Shown: positions 1 through 8,964, numbered from the stretch's first letter. The stretch: DNA of 33,698 nt from an uncultured Cryomorphaceae bacterium (GCA_902614915.1 CACMMX010000017.1:1-33698), one strand, 5' to 3'. A program made the numbers and translations. Notes: generated by a model not told the origin, from the letters alone.

Positions 1-586
1 ATTGAAGAATTTCGCCCAAAGGGTCAACCTTACCTAATCCCGTAGTCCCCATTGTGACAACCACAAGAGGAGGAGTTTTTGCCTTTCTTAGAAGATTTTG
101 TAATTCATTTACATCCATTCGACCATCAATGTTTGTTCGAATTTCTTGGAAGGGCATACCTAGAACTTCAGACATTCGCTGGTGAGTATAATGCGAGGAT
201 TTACTTGCGAATACTGAGGTTTCGGAATTCACTTGTCTGGCAACCCAGAGAGCTTCCATGTTACCAATGGTGCCTCCAGAGGTTAAGTGACCTATGCAGG
301 AAGTCCAGCCAAACATTAAGGCAATGGATTGAATAACTTCAATTTCAAGAGTAGACGTAGCCTTACCGCCGTCTAATGCATGATTATTAGGATTTACGTA
401 CGTAGACATCCAATAAGCAGCCTGCGCTAAAACATGTGGCGGTTTAATCATTTGTCCCGCATAATTAACACTGTGATAGGGATAATTATTTTGTAGCTTT
501 TCAGCTAGGTTGTCTAATATGGCTTTGTCCTCTTGATCTAAATGTAAATCTGAAAACTTAAGTTTATGAAGATGCTTCCAATCCAT
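1..586 (-). CDS. Group II PLP-dependent amino acid decarboxylase, N-terminal part (truncated by window edge)
   Basis: This is my own translation of the minus strand from the ATG at 586; about 195 codons are present and the frame stays open to the window edge. Visible family motifs are YVNPNNHALDGGK, the segment TSTLEIEV, GHLTSGGTIGNMEAL (the glycine-rich phosphate-binding turn), SSHYTHQR with the histidine that stacks on PLP, and TMGTTGLGKVDPLGEI. These match the pyridoxal-dependent decarboxylase group of glutamate, aromatic amino acid and histidine decarboxylases. The Schiff-base lysine would lie in the missing C-terminal half, so the substrate cannot be read. The start is 14 bases beyond the stop of the DASH cryptochrome gene on the same strand, so it is most likely the third gene of that operon. 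Confident about the family, unsure about the reaction. Confidence 0.85.
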   Translation of the reverse strand, partial: MDWKHLHKLKFSDLHLDQEDKAILDNLAEKLQNNYPYHSVNYAGQMIKPPHVLAQAAYWMSTYVNPNNHALDGGKATSTLEIEVIQSIALMFGWTSCIGHLTSGGTIGNMEALWVARQVNSETSVFASKSSHYTHQRMSEVLGMPFQEIRTNIDGRMDVNELQNLLRKAKTPPLVVVTMGTTGLGKVDPLGEILQ

Positions 587-600
587 GAACTAGAGGTCAT

Positions 601-1881
601 TTAAGTCCATGTATTAACAAATTCACCTTTAGGGTCATAGCGTTCCGCTTGAATTTTGGTATTGAATTTTCTAAACGGTCGAGGATCATTGCCTCTCCCG
701 GCATTATATAACCAATTACCATAATTCGAGGCGGGATCATAATCAATAAGATGCTGCTCAAAGTATGCCGCACCAGCGCGCCAATCGAGCCCCATATCAT
801 GAATGAGATAGGATGCAACATTTTGACGACCACGATTGCTCATGAATCCGGTTTGAGCAAGTTCTTTCATGTTGGAGTCAACAAGCTTATCCCCTGTATT
901 TCCTGAGGTCCATTTTTCAAATGCACGTTCATTGAAGCCTTGTTTAATCGGTTTTTCCGGCTTTAATCCGTGAGCAACGAATAAGTCCTTCCCGTGTTTT
1001 AATGCTATCCATTGAAAATATTCACGCCACAATAATTCAAAAAATAACCAATAGGTGCTATCGTTACTTTCTATTTCGTCTTCAAATCTATTTAGTTCGC
1101 TTTTTATTTGTCTAGCGCTCAAACAGCCCAATGAAAGAAATGGCGAGAATTTTGAACTGAATCCTCTGCCCAATAAACCGTTTCTAGTTTGTTTGTATTC
1201 CAAAATCTTTTTGCTTTCCCAGAAATAGTAGTCTAATTCTTCCCAAGCGCTTAAATACCCCCCTTTAAAGGGTACGGCTGATCGGTCATCCTTATAGATT
1301 TCAGGTTTGATAAGCGAAATACCCCTCATATTAAAATCACTTGGTTCAAAGGGAGATATATCTGCTTCTCCAATTGGTAACCGAACACTAGAATATTTTT
1401 CAACTTTTCCTCTAAATCGAGAAAAAACCATGGGTATTTCATCTAGAGCAAATGGCAGGTCATTTTGAAGGAACAAGGTTTTTTCGTTGTAGAAATTAAT
1501 CTTAATACCTTTAAGCTTTCCCCAATGCTCTAAAGTAGTTTCTTGCTTTACCTCATTAAAGGCGAATTCTTTAGGTCCAATAATCGCTATTGCACCTATT
1601 TCAATCGCTAAAGTTCGTATGGTTTGTACAGCATCTTTCTCGCGTAATACAATGAGTTCGCTATCATAAGCCATCAATCCCTTGTTTAAATCTATGAGGC
1701 TATCTATTAAAAATGCCTCACGATATTTCCCGCGGGGACCTTTAGCCCATTTTTGGTTATGTTGGGAACCTTCATCTATAAATAACGGAATAACCAAGTC
1801 ATAATTGGTGTAAGCTTCAACAACTGGCCAATTATCGCTAAGCCGAAGATTATTTCTGAACCAAAGAATACAAATCTTCAT
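601..1881 (-). CDS. DASH-type cryptochrome/photolyase
   Basis: A 426-residue FAD protein of the cryptochrome/photolyase superfamily. It has an N-terminal antenna domain starting WFRNNLRLSDN and a C-terminal FAD domain. DASH hallmarks are FMSNRGRQNVASYLI (about 347-360), the segment LDWRAGAAYFEQHLIDYDP (about 365-383), NYGNWLYNAG (386-395), GNDPRPFRKFN and the ending YDPKGEFVNTW. Residues needed for flavin chemistry are present: E282 and W285 (FELLWRE), W367, N386 and W390. DASH proteins repair cyclobutane dimers in single-stranded or looped DNA and may also signal. Length is at the short end for the family. The gene overlaps the upstream (6-4) photolyase by one base (TAATG), which implies translational coupling, and a PLP decarboxylase follows 14 bases on. 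Confidence 0.93.
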   Translation of the reverse strand: MKICILWFRNNLRLSDNWPVVEAYTNYDLVIPLFIDEGSQHNQKWAKGPRGKYREAFLIDSLIDLNKGLMAYDSELIVLREKDAVQTIRTLAIEIGAIAIIGPKEFAFNEVKQETTLEHWGKLKGIKINFYNEKTLFLQNDLPFALDEIPMVFSRFRGKVEKYSSVRLPIGEADISPFEPSDFNMRGISLIKPEIYKDDRSAVPFKGGYLSAWEELDYYFWESKKILEYKQTRNGLLGRGFSSKFSPFLSLGCLSARQIKSELNRFEDEIESNDSTYWLFFELLWREYFQWIALKHGKDLFVAHGLKPEKPIKQGFNERAFEKWTSGNTGDKLVDSNMKELAQTGFMSNRGRQNVASYLIHDMGLDWRAGAAYFEQHLIDYDPASNYGNWLYNAGRGNDPRPFRKFNTKIQAERYDPKGEFVNTWT

Positions 1882-3410
1882 TATAATGCCTCTAAATTTT
1901 GCATAATATATTGTGCTCTTTCTCTGAGCTCTTCTTTCTGCGCGTCCTTCATTTTTTCGTAGGTGCGATAAACCATTCCTAACCTAAAATTATTGAACAA
2001 CTTTTTTCTGTGCCTATCAAAGAAATCCCAATACAGTGCATTAAATGGACAACTATCTGAGTCGGTTTTTGTTTTGTAGTTATAGGAGCAATTTTGGCAA
2101 TAATCTCCCATCTTGTTGATGTAATTCGCGGAGGAGACGTAGGGTTTTGTCGCTATCCATCCTCCATCAGCATATTGACTCATACCACGAGTGTTAGTGA
2201 TTTCTACCCATTGAAATGCGTCAATATAAATTCCTAAAAACCAGAAATCAAGTTGGTCAGGGTGCACACCTGCCAACAAAGAAAAGTTACCAATAACCAT
2301 TAATCTTTGAATGTGATGGGCATAGGCATATTTAAGGCTTTGCTTAATACTGTGCTCCATACATTTCATTTTAGTCTCGCCATTCCAAAACCAATCGGGA
2401 AGTTTTTTCGAATGCTCAAAGAAGTTTTCTTTACTAAATTTGGGCATTCTCTCCCAATAAATTCCTCGCATATATTCTCTCCAACCTAAAATCTGTCTTA
2501 TGAATCCTTCGGCTGCATTTATAGGTATATGTTCGTTTTCTTCAAAGTAGGACTCAGCTCTTCGACATATAGTATACGGGTCCAACATTTTCGTATTTAG
2601 GGCAAATGAAATTCGACTGTGGTATAAGGACCAATCATTCACTGTCATCGCATCCTGATAATCTCCAAAAAACTTAAATTGATGCTTCAGCCAATAATCA
2701 AAAATGGCTAGGGCTTGATTTGTATTAGTAGGCCAAAAAAATGTTTTTGAATCCCCTATAGATCCAATTGTGGGAAGATTTGCCTTAATAATTTCTTGAT
2801 ATACTTCTGTAACATCTGTACTTGGTAAATAGGGTTTTTGTAATAGATGATCCTTCGGAATTTTATTTCTATTTAGGTTGTCGAAATTCCATTTTCCACC
2901 CTTAGGTTGATTTCCTTGCATTAGAATCCCTGTCTTTTTGCGAAGCTTTCTGTAAAAACTTTCCATTAGATATGTCTTCTTGCCTGCAAATGTTTCGTGA
3001 AAATCTTCTGGAGTAGATATAAAATGTTCCGTTGATGAAAATGAAACATGGTAACCTCTTGTTCTCAGAAGTTTAAGATTATTGAGCATTCTAAGTTCAT
3101 CCGGATGCTGGAAATATAAATTCTGCACACCTTTTTTTTGGCATATAGAATCTAAAATGTCAATGAGTTCAATTTCTTTCGACTCAAGAATTTTATGATA
3201 AATTACGTTATGCCCCTGCTTTTTTAGGGTATTAGCAAATTGTCTCATAGAATAAAATATGCCTACAACTTTTTGAATGTGATGAGGTGCGTAAGAGCCT
3301 TCACCCTTGCATTCAATGAATACGTAAGTAATTTCAGAATTGATGACTTTAAACCAGCTATGATTGGGATTTAGCTGATCACCAAGAATAATTCGAAAGG
3401 ATTTAACCAT
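1881..3410 (-). CDS. Iron-sulfur bacterial (6-4) photolyase / cryptochrome (FeS-BCP)
   Basis: A 509-residue deoxyribodipyrimidine photolyase-related protein that repairs (6-4) photoproducts using FAD, a lumazine-type antenna and a [4Fe-4S] cluster. The N-terminus FRIILGDQLNPNHSWF is typical. The four cluster cysteines are visible at C350 (KMKCMEH), C438 and C441 (YCQNC), and C454 (DSCPFNALYWDFF). From memory of the family, these positions coincide with those in Agrobacterium PhrB. The paired histidines H365/H366 (AYAHHIQRL) needed for (6-4) repair are kept, as is the region TNTRGMSQYADGGW. It is the first gene of the minus-strand photolyase operon; the DASH gene starts inside its stop codon. 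The start at 3410 lies about 40 bases downstream of a strong hairpin terminator, so its promoter should lie in that short gap. Confidence 0.94.
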   Translation of the reverse strand: MVKSFRIILGDQLNPNHSWFKVINSEITYVFIECKGEGSYAPHHIQKVVGIFYSMRQFANTLKKQGHNVIYHKILESKEIELIDILDSICQKKGVQNLYFQHPDELRMLNNLKLLRTRGYHVSFSSTEHFISTPEDFHETFAGKKTYLMESFYRKLRKKTGILMQGNQPKGGKWNFDNLNRNKIPKDHLLQKPYLPSTDVTEVYQEIIKANLPTIGSIGDSKTFFWPTNTNQALAIFDYWLKHQFKFFGDYQDAMTVNDWSLYHSRISFALNTKMLDPYTICRRAESYFEENEHIPINAAEGFIRQILGWREYMRGIYWERMPKFSKENFFEHSKKLPDWFWNGETKMKCMEHSIKQSLKYAYAHHIQRLMVIGNFSLLAGVHPDQLDFWFLGIYIDAFQWVEITNTRGMSQYADGGWIATKPYVSSANYINKMGDYCQNCSYNYKTKTDSDSCPFNALYWDFFDRHRKKLFNNFRLGMVYRTYEKMKDAQKEELRERAQYIMQNLEAL

Positions 3411-3449
3411 GATTTTTAAACGCGAAAAAGGGCCAAAAGTTTAGGGCAT

Positions 3450-3475
3450 AAAAAAGGAGCCAATTTCTTGGCTCC
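3450..3475 (-). terminator. Rho-independent terminator
   Basis: On the minus strand an uninterrupted 8-base stem GGAGCCAA / TTGGCTCC encloses a GAAA tetraloop and runs straight into six T residues. It separates the lipoprotein gene (ending 3606) from the photolyase operon (starting 3410). It is also the last of three hairpins in this gap. Confidence 0.8.
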
Positions 3476-3538
3476 GTACCCCTAACCTAATTCAAAGATA
3501 ACTTTGAATTAATCGAAGATAGTACTAAAGATTAGTAC
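3450..3538 (-). ncRNA. Candidate structured small RNA or multi-hairpin 3' end
   Basis: Read on the minus strand, the gap holds three perfect inverted repeats in about 90 bases. They are GTACTAA with a 3-base loop (3522-3538), AATTCAAAG with a TTAT loop (3489-3510), and the terminator stem (3456-3475) with its T-tract. A simple terminator needs only the last one. The pattern would fit a small independently made RNA, or a protected 3' end of the lipoprotein mRNA. I do not recognise it as a known RNA family and see no clear promoter, so this is a structural observation only. Confidence 0.35.
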
Positions 3539-3605
3539 AGAGTGTATACTTGAGTTTTTTTGAGTGTAAAAACTTAAAGCTTCCTTTGCGAAACGAGTCA
3601 TTTAG

Positions 3606-4214
3606 TCAATTGTAAATTTTGAATGAATTTAATATATCATCCAAACAATGTTCCTGAGTTAGTGAAAAAGAATCAGCCTTACATTGCATTTGAAGCTCTA
3701 ATATCAGGCTGTTTTCAGTTGTATCATTACAAATAAGTTTATGAGCGATGATAAAATCCGAGGGTTCTTGTTCATATCTACCATAATTTACCCACCAACT
3801 ATCAATGGTATCTTGAGATTCGGTGACCCATGAATCTCTTCTCGCTATATTTAGATTTGTATGAACAATGGCTTTACAATGTTCGGATATTGTGATGTAA
3901 GCTCCTTTGCGCTTTAAAGGCAATACCTTGAGAAGTATAGATTTGGTCTTTGCTTTATTCAATCCTGCTGCTTGAAAATAATAAAAATTTTGCTCCGCAA
4001 AAACTGGTAATTTTACTTCCCAGTCATAATTGAGTTTGAATCTAAATTCAATTTCCGGAAGGGAATAGTATTGAGCTTGCTCAAAATTGAACGAGTAAGG
4101 GGCTTCTAAGGAGCATTTTCTCTGGCTAAAAGATTCTGTTTTACCGGAGGGCGAGCAAGAAATTAAGAATAAGGTCAATATAATTGAACTTATCTTCGCT
4201 AGGCGATATAACAT
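3606..4214 (-). CDS. Hypothetical lipoprotein
   Basis: A 202-residue protein with a clear lipoprotein signal: MLYRLAKISS followed by a hydrophobic stretch and the lipobox LISC, with C20 as the acylated residue. The mature part is soluble, rich in aromatic and charged residues, and has further cysteines (CSLEAPY, HCKAIVH, LICND, MQCKADS, HCLDD). No domain is recognised. I compared it with the gliding lipoproteins GldD and GldH and saw no match. Its ATG is only 2 bases from the bshC ATG on the other strand, so the two genes must carry their promoters inside each other. It is followed at some distance by the triple-hairpin region. Probably an envelope protein of unknown role. Confidence 0.8.
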   Translation of the reverse strand: MLYRLAKISSIILTLFLISCSPSGKTESFSQRKCSLEAPYSFNFEQAQYYSLPEIEFRFKLNYDWEVKLPVFAEQNFYYFQAAGLNKAKTKSILLKVLPLKRKGAYITISEHCKAIVHTNLNIARRDSWVTESQDTIDSWWVNYGRYEQEPSDFIIAHKLICNDTTENSLILELQMQCKADSFSLTQEHCLDDILNSFKIYN

Positions 4215-4216
4215 CT

Positions 4217-5740
4217 ATGAAACATTTTTTTGTCCAACATGGTGACTCTGCCATTCCTTCAAAGATAATGAAGGACTTCTTTTATGGTGGGGTATTTCCT
4301 CCTTACTTCGCTAGTAAAATTAATAATGATGAAGATTTAAGATTGATTTATACTGAACGGAATAATAATTATTCTAGTGAAACTCGAAGTATGGTTCATG
4401 AATGCATATTAAGGCAAAACAAAAGCCTAAATGCAAGGGAGAAAGCAAATTTGCATGCTTTTGCAAAAGGAGCATGCACAATTACTACTGGACACCAATT
4501 GATGGTTTGTGGAGGAACAGCTTTTTTCGAGGTCAAGATATTATCTGCAGTGGCTCTCGCCAAAGAAGTTCATCGAATATGCGGACGACCCGTTGTCCCC
4601 ATTTTTTGGATGGCTTCTGAAGATCATGATTTTGAAGAAATCGCTTCATTTCGTGTTAATGGTCAAAAATTCACATGGAAAAATAAGTTTGCTTCAGGTG
4701 CCGTTGGAAGACTAAGTACTCAAGACCTGGCAACTCAATTAATTAGTTTTGTGAAAGAAGCTAGGTTGTCTGAAAGTCAGAGGATTTTTATCAAAAAAAG
4801 AATTCAAGCTTACCGAGAAAGTGATTCGCTTGCTGAAGCGACGAGAAGAATTATTCGAGAATGGTGTGGTGAATATGGAGTATTAGTTATCGACGGTGAT
4901 GATCCGAAATTGAAAAGTATAGGACAGAAAATCTGGTCAATGGAATTGAATGGAGAGTTAAGTTCGTTAATTCAGGAGAGAACTCAAGAGATTATTAATT
5001 TGGGTTATGATGCTCAAGTAACACCACGTCCAATTAACCTTTTTGAATTGAAATCAAGGGGTAGATTACGAATGTTGAAGCCAAAAAAAATTCAGTCGAA
5101 CCGTATAAGTCCTAACGCTTTAATTAGGCCTGTTTACCAGGAGATGCTCTTGCCTAATATAGTTTATGTGGGAGGTGGAGGAGAATTAGCATATTGGCTG
5201 CAACTAGGTAAAGTCTTTGATGCTTTAGCTATTCCAATGCCGAAATTATATCTGAGAGATTCTTTGTTGGTTTGCCCCCTAAAAATAGATTCGGTCTTAA
5301 ATAAAATTAAATTAGAGTGGATTGATATACTCAGTGAAACAAAGGAATCTATAATCAAAAGGCTTTTGGAATACGATAAATTAAAAAATATTGAAACTGC
5401 ACAATTTGCTAAGCCACTGAAAGATGCAATTTTATTTTGGTCGCAAAAGATGAACGAATCCTATCCAGAAATGAAATCACACACGGAAGCACTAAAAAGA
5501 AAGATGGATAAACTTTCTTCTAATTCAATTGAACACAGGTACAGAACGCATAAACGCAGAAATATTGATTTTTTGCATCGAATAGATTTGGTATTTGATT
5601 CAGTCTTTCCAGGAGAAATATTTTGGGAACGGACGTCTTCCTATGCCGATGTCTTGGGTTTGTTAGGTAATGATCCAAAAGATATTATAGTTGAAAAGAT
5701 GTCAACAATAAAGGCAGGTACACACATATTGTTAGCTTGA
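4217..5740 (+). CDS. bshC: Bacillithiol biosynthesis cysteine-adding enzyme BshC
   Basis: A 507-residue homologue of BshC, which adds cysteine to glucosaminyl-malate in the last step of bacillithiol synthesis in the cytoplasm. Diagnostic motifs are TGHQLMVCGGTAFFEVKIL, VVPIFWMASEDHDFEE, YVGGGGELAYWLQL and a C-terminal coiled-coil stretch before the end. The ATG at 4217 (MKHFFVQHG) is chosen over an upstream in-frame ATG at 4184, because 4184 would place the start inside the divergent lipoprotein gene and add residues not expected for the family. It lies 21 bases upstream of guaA on the same strand. Bacillithiol is the low-molecular-weight thiol of many Bacteroidota, and the presence of BshC supports that assignment. 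Confidence 0.92.
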   Translation: MKHFFVQHGDSAIPSKIMKDFFYGGVFPPYFASKINNDEDLRLIYTERNNNYSSETRSMVHECILRQNKSLNAREKANLHAFAKGACTITTGHQLMVCGGTAFFEVKILSAVALAKEVHRICGRPVVPIFWMASEDHDFEEIASFRVNGQKFTWKNKFASGAVGRLSTQDLATQLISFVKEARLSESQRIFIKKRIQAYRESDSLAEATRRIIREWCGEYGVLVIDGDDPKLKSIGQKIWSMELNGELSSLIQERTQEIINLGYDAQVTPRPINLFELKSRGRLRMLKPKKIQSNRISPNALIRPVYQEMLLPNIVYVGGGGELAYWLQLGKVFDALAIPMPKLYLRDSLLVCPLKIDSVLNKIKLEWIDILSETKESIIKRLLEYDKLKNIETAQFAKPLKDAILFWSQKMNESYPEMKSHTEALKRKMDKLSSNSIEHRYRTHKRRNIDFLHRIDLVFDSVFPGEIFWERTSSYADVLGLLGNDPKDIIVEKMSTIKAGTHILLA

Positions 5741-5757
5741 AAATAGGCTTATTTTCG
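5729..5757 (+). promoter_or_regulatory. Candidate Bacteroidota-type promoter for guaA
   Basis: TTG (5729-5731), an 18-base spacer and TATTTTCG (5750-5757) match the Bacteroidota consensus TTG / TAnnTTTG with one mismatch. Transcription would begin at or within a few bases of the guaA ATG at 5762, giving an almost leaderless mRNA. It overlaps the end of bshC, so guaA may also be read from upstream. Confidence 0.35.
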
Positions 5758-5761
5758 CATT

Positions 5762-7288
5762 ATGCAAGAAACTTTACTCATTCTCGATTTTGGTTCTCAA
5801 TACACTCAACTTATTGCTCGCCGCGTTAGAGAATTAAATGTGTATTGTGAGATTCATCCTTTCAACAATCCACCTGAATTCACAGATAATATCAAAGGAG
5901 TAATTCTTTCAGGCTCTCCTTATAGTACGCTTCAAGATGATGCTCCCAAGATTGATTTAACGAAGATTAAGGGCAAAATACCCTTATTAGGCATATGTTT
6001 CGGAGCACAATACTTAGCTTTGACTAATGGCGGGTCTGTAACGAAAAGTGAAATTCGTGAATATGGCCGAGCAATTCTTAGTTCAATCCATGATTCTGTT
6101 CTTTTTGATGGTGTTGATTTAGGATCTCAAGTTTGGATGAGTCATGGAGATACTATTACGAAATTGCCACCCGACTTTGAAATCATTGCTTCAACTGCTG
6201 ACGTTAAGATTGCTGGTTACAAAGTGGCTAACAAAAACACTTACGGAATTCAGTTCCATCCAGAGGTCTATCATAGTTCAGATGGAAAATTAATACTACA
6301 CAATTTTCTCTTTAAAATTGTTGGTATGTCTGGTGATTGGACCCCTTCGCATTTCGTTAGTGAAACCATTGCAAAATTAAAAGTAAAGCTCGGTAATGAT
6401 AAAGTTCTTCTTGGTCTTTCCGGCGGAGTAGATAGTTCGGTCGCAGCCTTACTTTTACATCGTGCCATTGGAAAAAACCTCTACTGCATTTTTGTGAATA
6501 ACGGTTTACTTCGCAAAAACGAATATGCAGATGTTTTAGAACAATATAAAGGCATGGGTTTAAATGTTAAAGGCGTCGACGCTGCGAATCAATTCATGTT
6601 TGCACTATCAGGTATATCGGAACCTGAATCAAAGCGTAAGATAATTGGAAAAGTTTTTATTGAAGTGTTTGATCAAGAAGCTACATTGATTAAAGATGTT
6701 AAATGGTTGGCTCAAGGAACAATTTATCCTGATATCATAGAAAGTGTTAGTGTAAACGGCCCCTCAGCTACTATAAAGTCACATCACAATGTTGGAGGAT
6801 TGCCAGAATTTATGAAATTAAAAATTGTAGAGCCACTCAAGACTTTATTTAAAGACGAGGTACGTCGTGTAGGTTCATCAATGAGTATGCCTCAAGATTT
6901 GTTGAAAAGGCATCCTTTTCCCGGGCCGGGTTTAGCCATTCGTATTTTGGGAGATGTGACAAAAGAAAAGGTACAGATTTTGCAAGAAGTAGATTATTTA
7001 TTCATCAATGAGCTCAAAAAACAAGGTCTTTATGACAATGTGTGGCAAGCAGGCAGTATTTTACTTCCAATAAATTCAGTTGGTGTAATGGGAGATGAAA
7101 GAACTTATGAAAAAGTTGTCGCTCTAAGAGCTGTTGAGAGTACAGATGGTATGACTGCCGATTGGGTGCATTTACCCTATGATTTTCTGGCGATGATAAG
7201 TAACAAAATAATTAATCAAGTAAAGGGGGTAAACAGGGTTGTTTATGATATTAGCTCTAAACCGCCAGCAACAATTGAATGGGAATAA
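5762..7288 (+). CDS. guaA: GMP synthase (glutamine-hydrolysing)
   Basis: Converts XMP to GMP using ATP and ammonia from glutamine, the last step of guanine nucleotide synthesis. The class I glutamine amidotransferase domain occupies residues 1 to about 190, with the triad C79 (GICFGAQYL), H166 and E168 (QFHPEVYHS). The ATP pyrophosphatase domain begins with the P-loop SGGVDSS (220-226). The dimerisation domain ends in [10 protein letters not shown], as in other GuaA proteins. At 508 residues it is close to full family length. It sits between bshC (21-base gap) and a LysM/PBP1 gene that overlaps its last 10 bases. guaB, the preceding enzyme, is also in this window but about 15 kb away. Confidence 0.98.
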   Translation: MQETLLILDFGSQYTQLIARRVRELNVYCEIHPFNNPPEFTDNIKGVILSGSPYSTLQDDAPKIDLTKIKGKIPLLGICFGAQYLALTNGGSVTKSEIREYGRAILSSIHDSVLFDGVDLGSQVWMSHGDTITKLPPDFEIIASTADVKIAGYKVANKNTYGIQFHPEVYHSSDGKLILHNFLFKIVGMSGDWTPSHFVSETIAKLKVKLGNDKVLLGLSGGVDSSVAALLLHRAIGKNLYCIFVNNGLLRKNEYADVLEQYKGMGLNVKGVDAANQFMFALSGISEPESKRKIIGKVFIEVFDQEATLIKDVKWLAQGTIYPDIIESVSVNGPSATIKSHHNVGGLPEFMKLKIVEPLKTLFKDEVRRVGSSMSMPQDLLKRHPFPGPGLAIRILGDVTKEKVQILQEVDYLFINELKKQGLYDNVWQAGSILLPINSVGVMGDERTYEKVVALRAVESTDGMTADWVHLPYDFLAMISNKIINQVKGVNRVVYDISSKPPATIEWE

Positions 7289-8964
7289 ATCAGTTTTCAT
7301 TTATTTTTTTATCCTCACTATTAGTATCCTTGCACGGACTTGCTAAGAATGGTATAATTTCTAAGATTACCCAAGGCAAGTTTGCATATGAACTAGCTAG
7401 AGAAAATGATAATCCTGCAAGTGTTGTTTGTGAAGCCAATTACAGTTTCCAAGGACATAGTTTGGTTACATATGAAATCGCCAATAATACAATTCTTCAG
7501 AAAGAAATCACAGACTCCTTGGAATACATCTTTCATGAAGTTCAAAGTTTCGAAAGTGTCTACAGCATATCTAGCAAGTATGGACTTAAGGATAGTATCA
7601 TTTTTTGGCACAACAAATATTTGAGAGGCAATCCTGTTTTATCAAAGGGTCAAATCATTAAACTTCCAATATACTTTGCCAATATGAGTAGAGATTGCAT
7701 TGCATTAGGCAATGTTGGAAAGCCGGAATATGAGATGTATATCATCAAGAAAAGAGATACACCGAAATCACTGACAAAAAAATGGGGAATGTACTCACTT
7801 GATAAGTTTTATACTTTAAATCCTGAAGCTCGAGTTAACTGGTTCAAAGGGATGAAGCTGCTGAAACCAGTATCGCAAAATATCGTGAATTATAAATTTC
7901 GTACTGAGGAGACAAGGTTATTAGATGATTTATCTCATAAAAATGATAGTTTCAATATTGCATGTGTTTTACCCTTTTTTATAAATCAATATGTAAATCA
8001 GGGCCCTGGTAAAAAACGTTCAGAACTTACGTTTAGCTATAGACAAGGAATTGAATACGCTATTTACTCGTTTAGTAAAAGTACCAAAGCTAAATGTGAG
8101 GTTAGTTTTTATGATTCAATGAATCAAAAAGATACAGTGAGTAAGCTTATTGCCTCTCTGTGTGATAAAAGGCCAGATATCATCCTAGGACCATTGTATA
8201 GTTCTCGTATTCTACAATTTAGTGGTAGTGAATTAGAAGCTGTAACAGTTAATCTAATTTCAAGGCAGGAATTAATAGAAAGCACTAACATTTGGAATAA
8301 TATCGTTTCGGAAGACATTTTCTGGCTGTCCATACTAAGGCGGCATCGAAACCGCAAAAAGCAGCAATTTTCAAAAAACCAAAAATCATCAAGAAAATTG
8401 TTGATTATGGGTCTAGATTATGGGTATAGCAAAAAAACTTCACAATTTTTAATGGACAGTCTTGAAGGTAATGAGTTCTTTTTATGTGAGGGTGATGACT
8501 CTTGGGCTCATCATGAAAAATTAGGAGGGTTAGACACCAGTATAATTTATGATTTAGTGATTACAAGCAATGACCCAGCATATATTTTGGACGTACTTCG
8601 AAATCTACGGTCCATAAACCTGAATTATCAATGGTTAACACACGAGTATCAAGCACTTAATAACGGAATCTTCAATGATGTATTTGCAAAAGAGCAGGTG
8701 ACCTTATTTACTTCAAATTATACGGACTATAGCCAATTAGATGTTTTAGAATTTATTGATGGCTTCAGGAAATACTTCAATCGGGAACCTGACGAACATT
8801 CTATGGAGGCTTATGATAATACGATGTATCATTTACTACGTTTATTTGATGGGAGAACAAATTGGAGAGGAGTTCGAAAAGGATTCGATTTTAGTGAGGA
8901 AGGAGAAAAAAGAAATATCTATGTTGAATCTCGGAGATTTAGAAATCTCCGTTGGGAACTTTAG
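7279..8964 (+). CDS. LysM-repeat protein with periplasmic-binding-protein (PBP1) fold
   Basis: A 561-residue exported protein with a hydrophobic signal segment at 5-20. Two LysM-like repeats are visible, about 85-132 ([19 protein letters not shown] to IIKLPIYF) and 150-200 ([18 protein letters not shown] to KLLKPV). From about 220 a type 1 periplasmic binding fold follows, seen in [36 protein letters not shown] and a late [12 protein letters not shown]. LysM binds peptidoglycan or chitin-like glycans. The binding-protein fold in a wall-anchored protein suggests a ligand-sensing or structural envelope role rather than ABC transport; no transporter genes are nearby. Its start overlaps the guaA stop by 10 bases, so the two are translationally coupled. 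A 20-base palindrome lies just before the stop. Confidence 0.8.
   Translation: MGINQFSFIFLSSLLVSLHGLAKNGIISKITQGKFAYELARENDNPASVVCEANYSFQGHSLVTYEIANNTILQKEITDSLEYIFHEVQSFESVYSISSKYGLKDSIIFWHNKYLRGNPVLSKGQIIKLPIYFANMSRDCIALGNVGKPEYEMYIIKKRDTPKSLTKKWGMYSLDKFYTLNPEARVNWFKGMKLLKPVSQNIVNYKFRTEETRLLDDLSHKNDSFNIACVLPFFINQYVNQGPGKKRSELTFSYRQGIEYAIYSFSKSTKAKCEVSFYDSMNQKDTVSKLIASLCDKRPDIILGPLYSSRILQFSGSELEAVTVNLISRQELIESTNIWNNIVSEDIFWLSILRRHRNRKKQQFSKNQKSSRKLLIMGLDYGYSKKTSQFLMDSLEGNEFFLCEGDDSWAHHEKLGGLDTSIIYDLVITSNDPAYILDVLRNLRSINLNYQWLTHEYQALNNGIFNDVFAKEQVTLFTSNYTDYSQLDVLEFIDGFRKYFNREPDEHSMEAYDNTMYHLLRLFDGRTNWRGVRKGFDFSEEGEKRNIYVESRRFRNLRWEL
8932..8951. repeat. 20-base perfect palindrome inside the 3' end of the LysM/PBP1 gene
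   Basis: CGGAGATTT followed by AG and AAATCTCCG forms a perfect 20-base palindrome, 10 bases before the stop codon of the gene ending at 8964. It could fold as a stable hairpin in the mRNA, but no T-tract follows, so it is not a classic terminator. It may mark the 3' end of the transcript or simply be coding sequence. Confidence 0.4.

Noticed and set aside
79-336. 85-codon open frame on the plus strand near the left edge
   Set aside because: It lies antisense to the PLP decarboxylase, whose family motifs read cleanly on the other strand; the plus-strand translation has no recognisable features.
3606-4214. GldD or GldH gliding lipoprotein
   Set aside because: The lipobox is right, but the mature sequence shows none of the residues I expect for either protein.
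4184-4216. Upstream in-frame start for bshC
   Set aside because: It would lie inside the divergent lipoprotein gene and add residues not seen in the family; the ATG at 4217 fits better.
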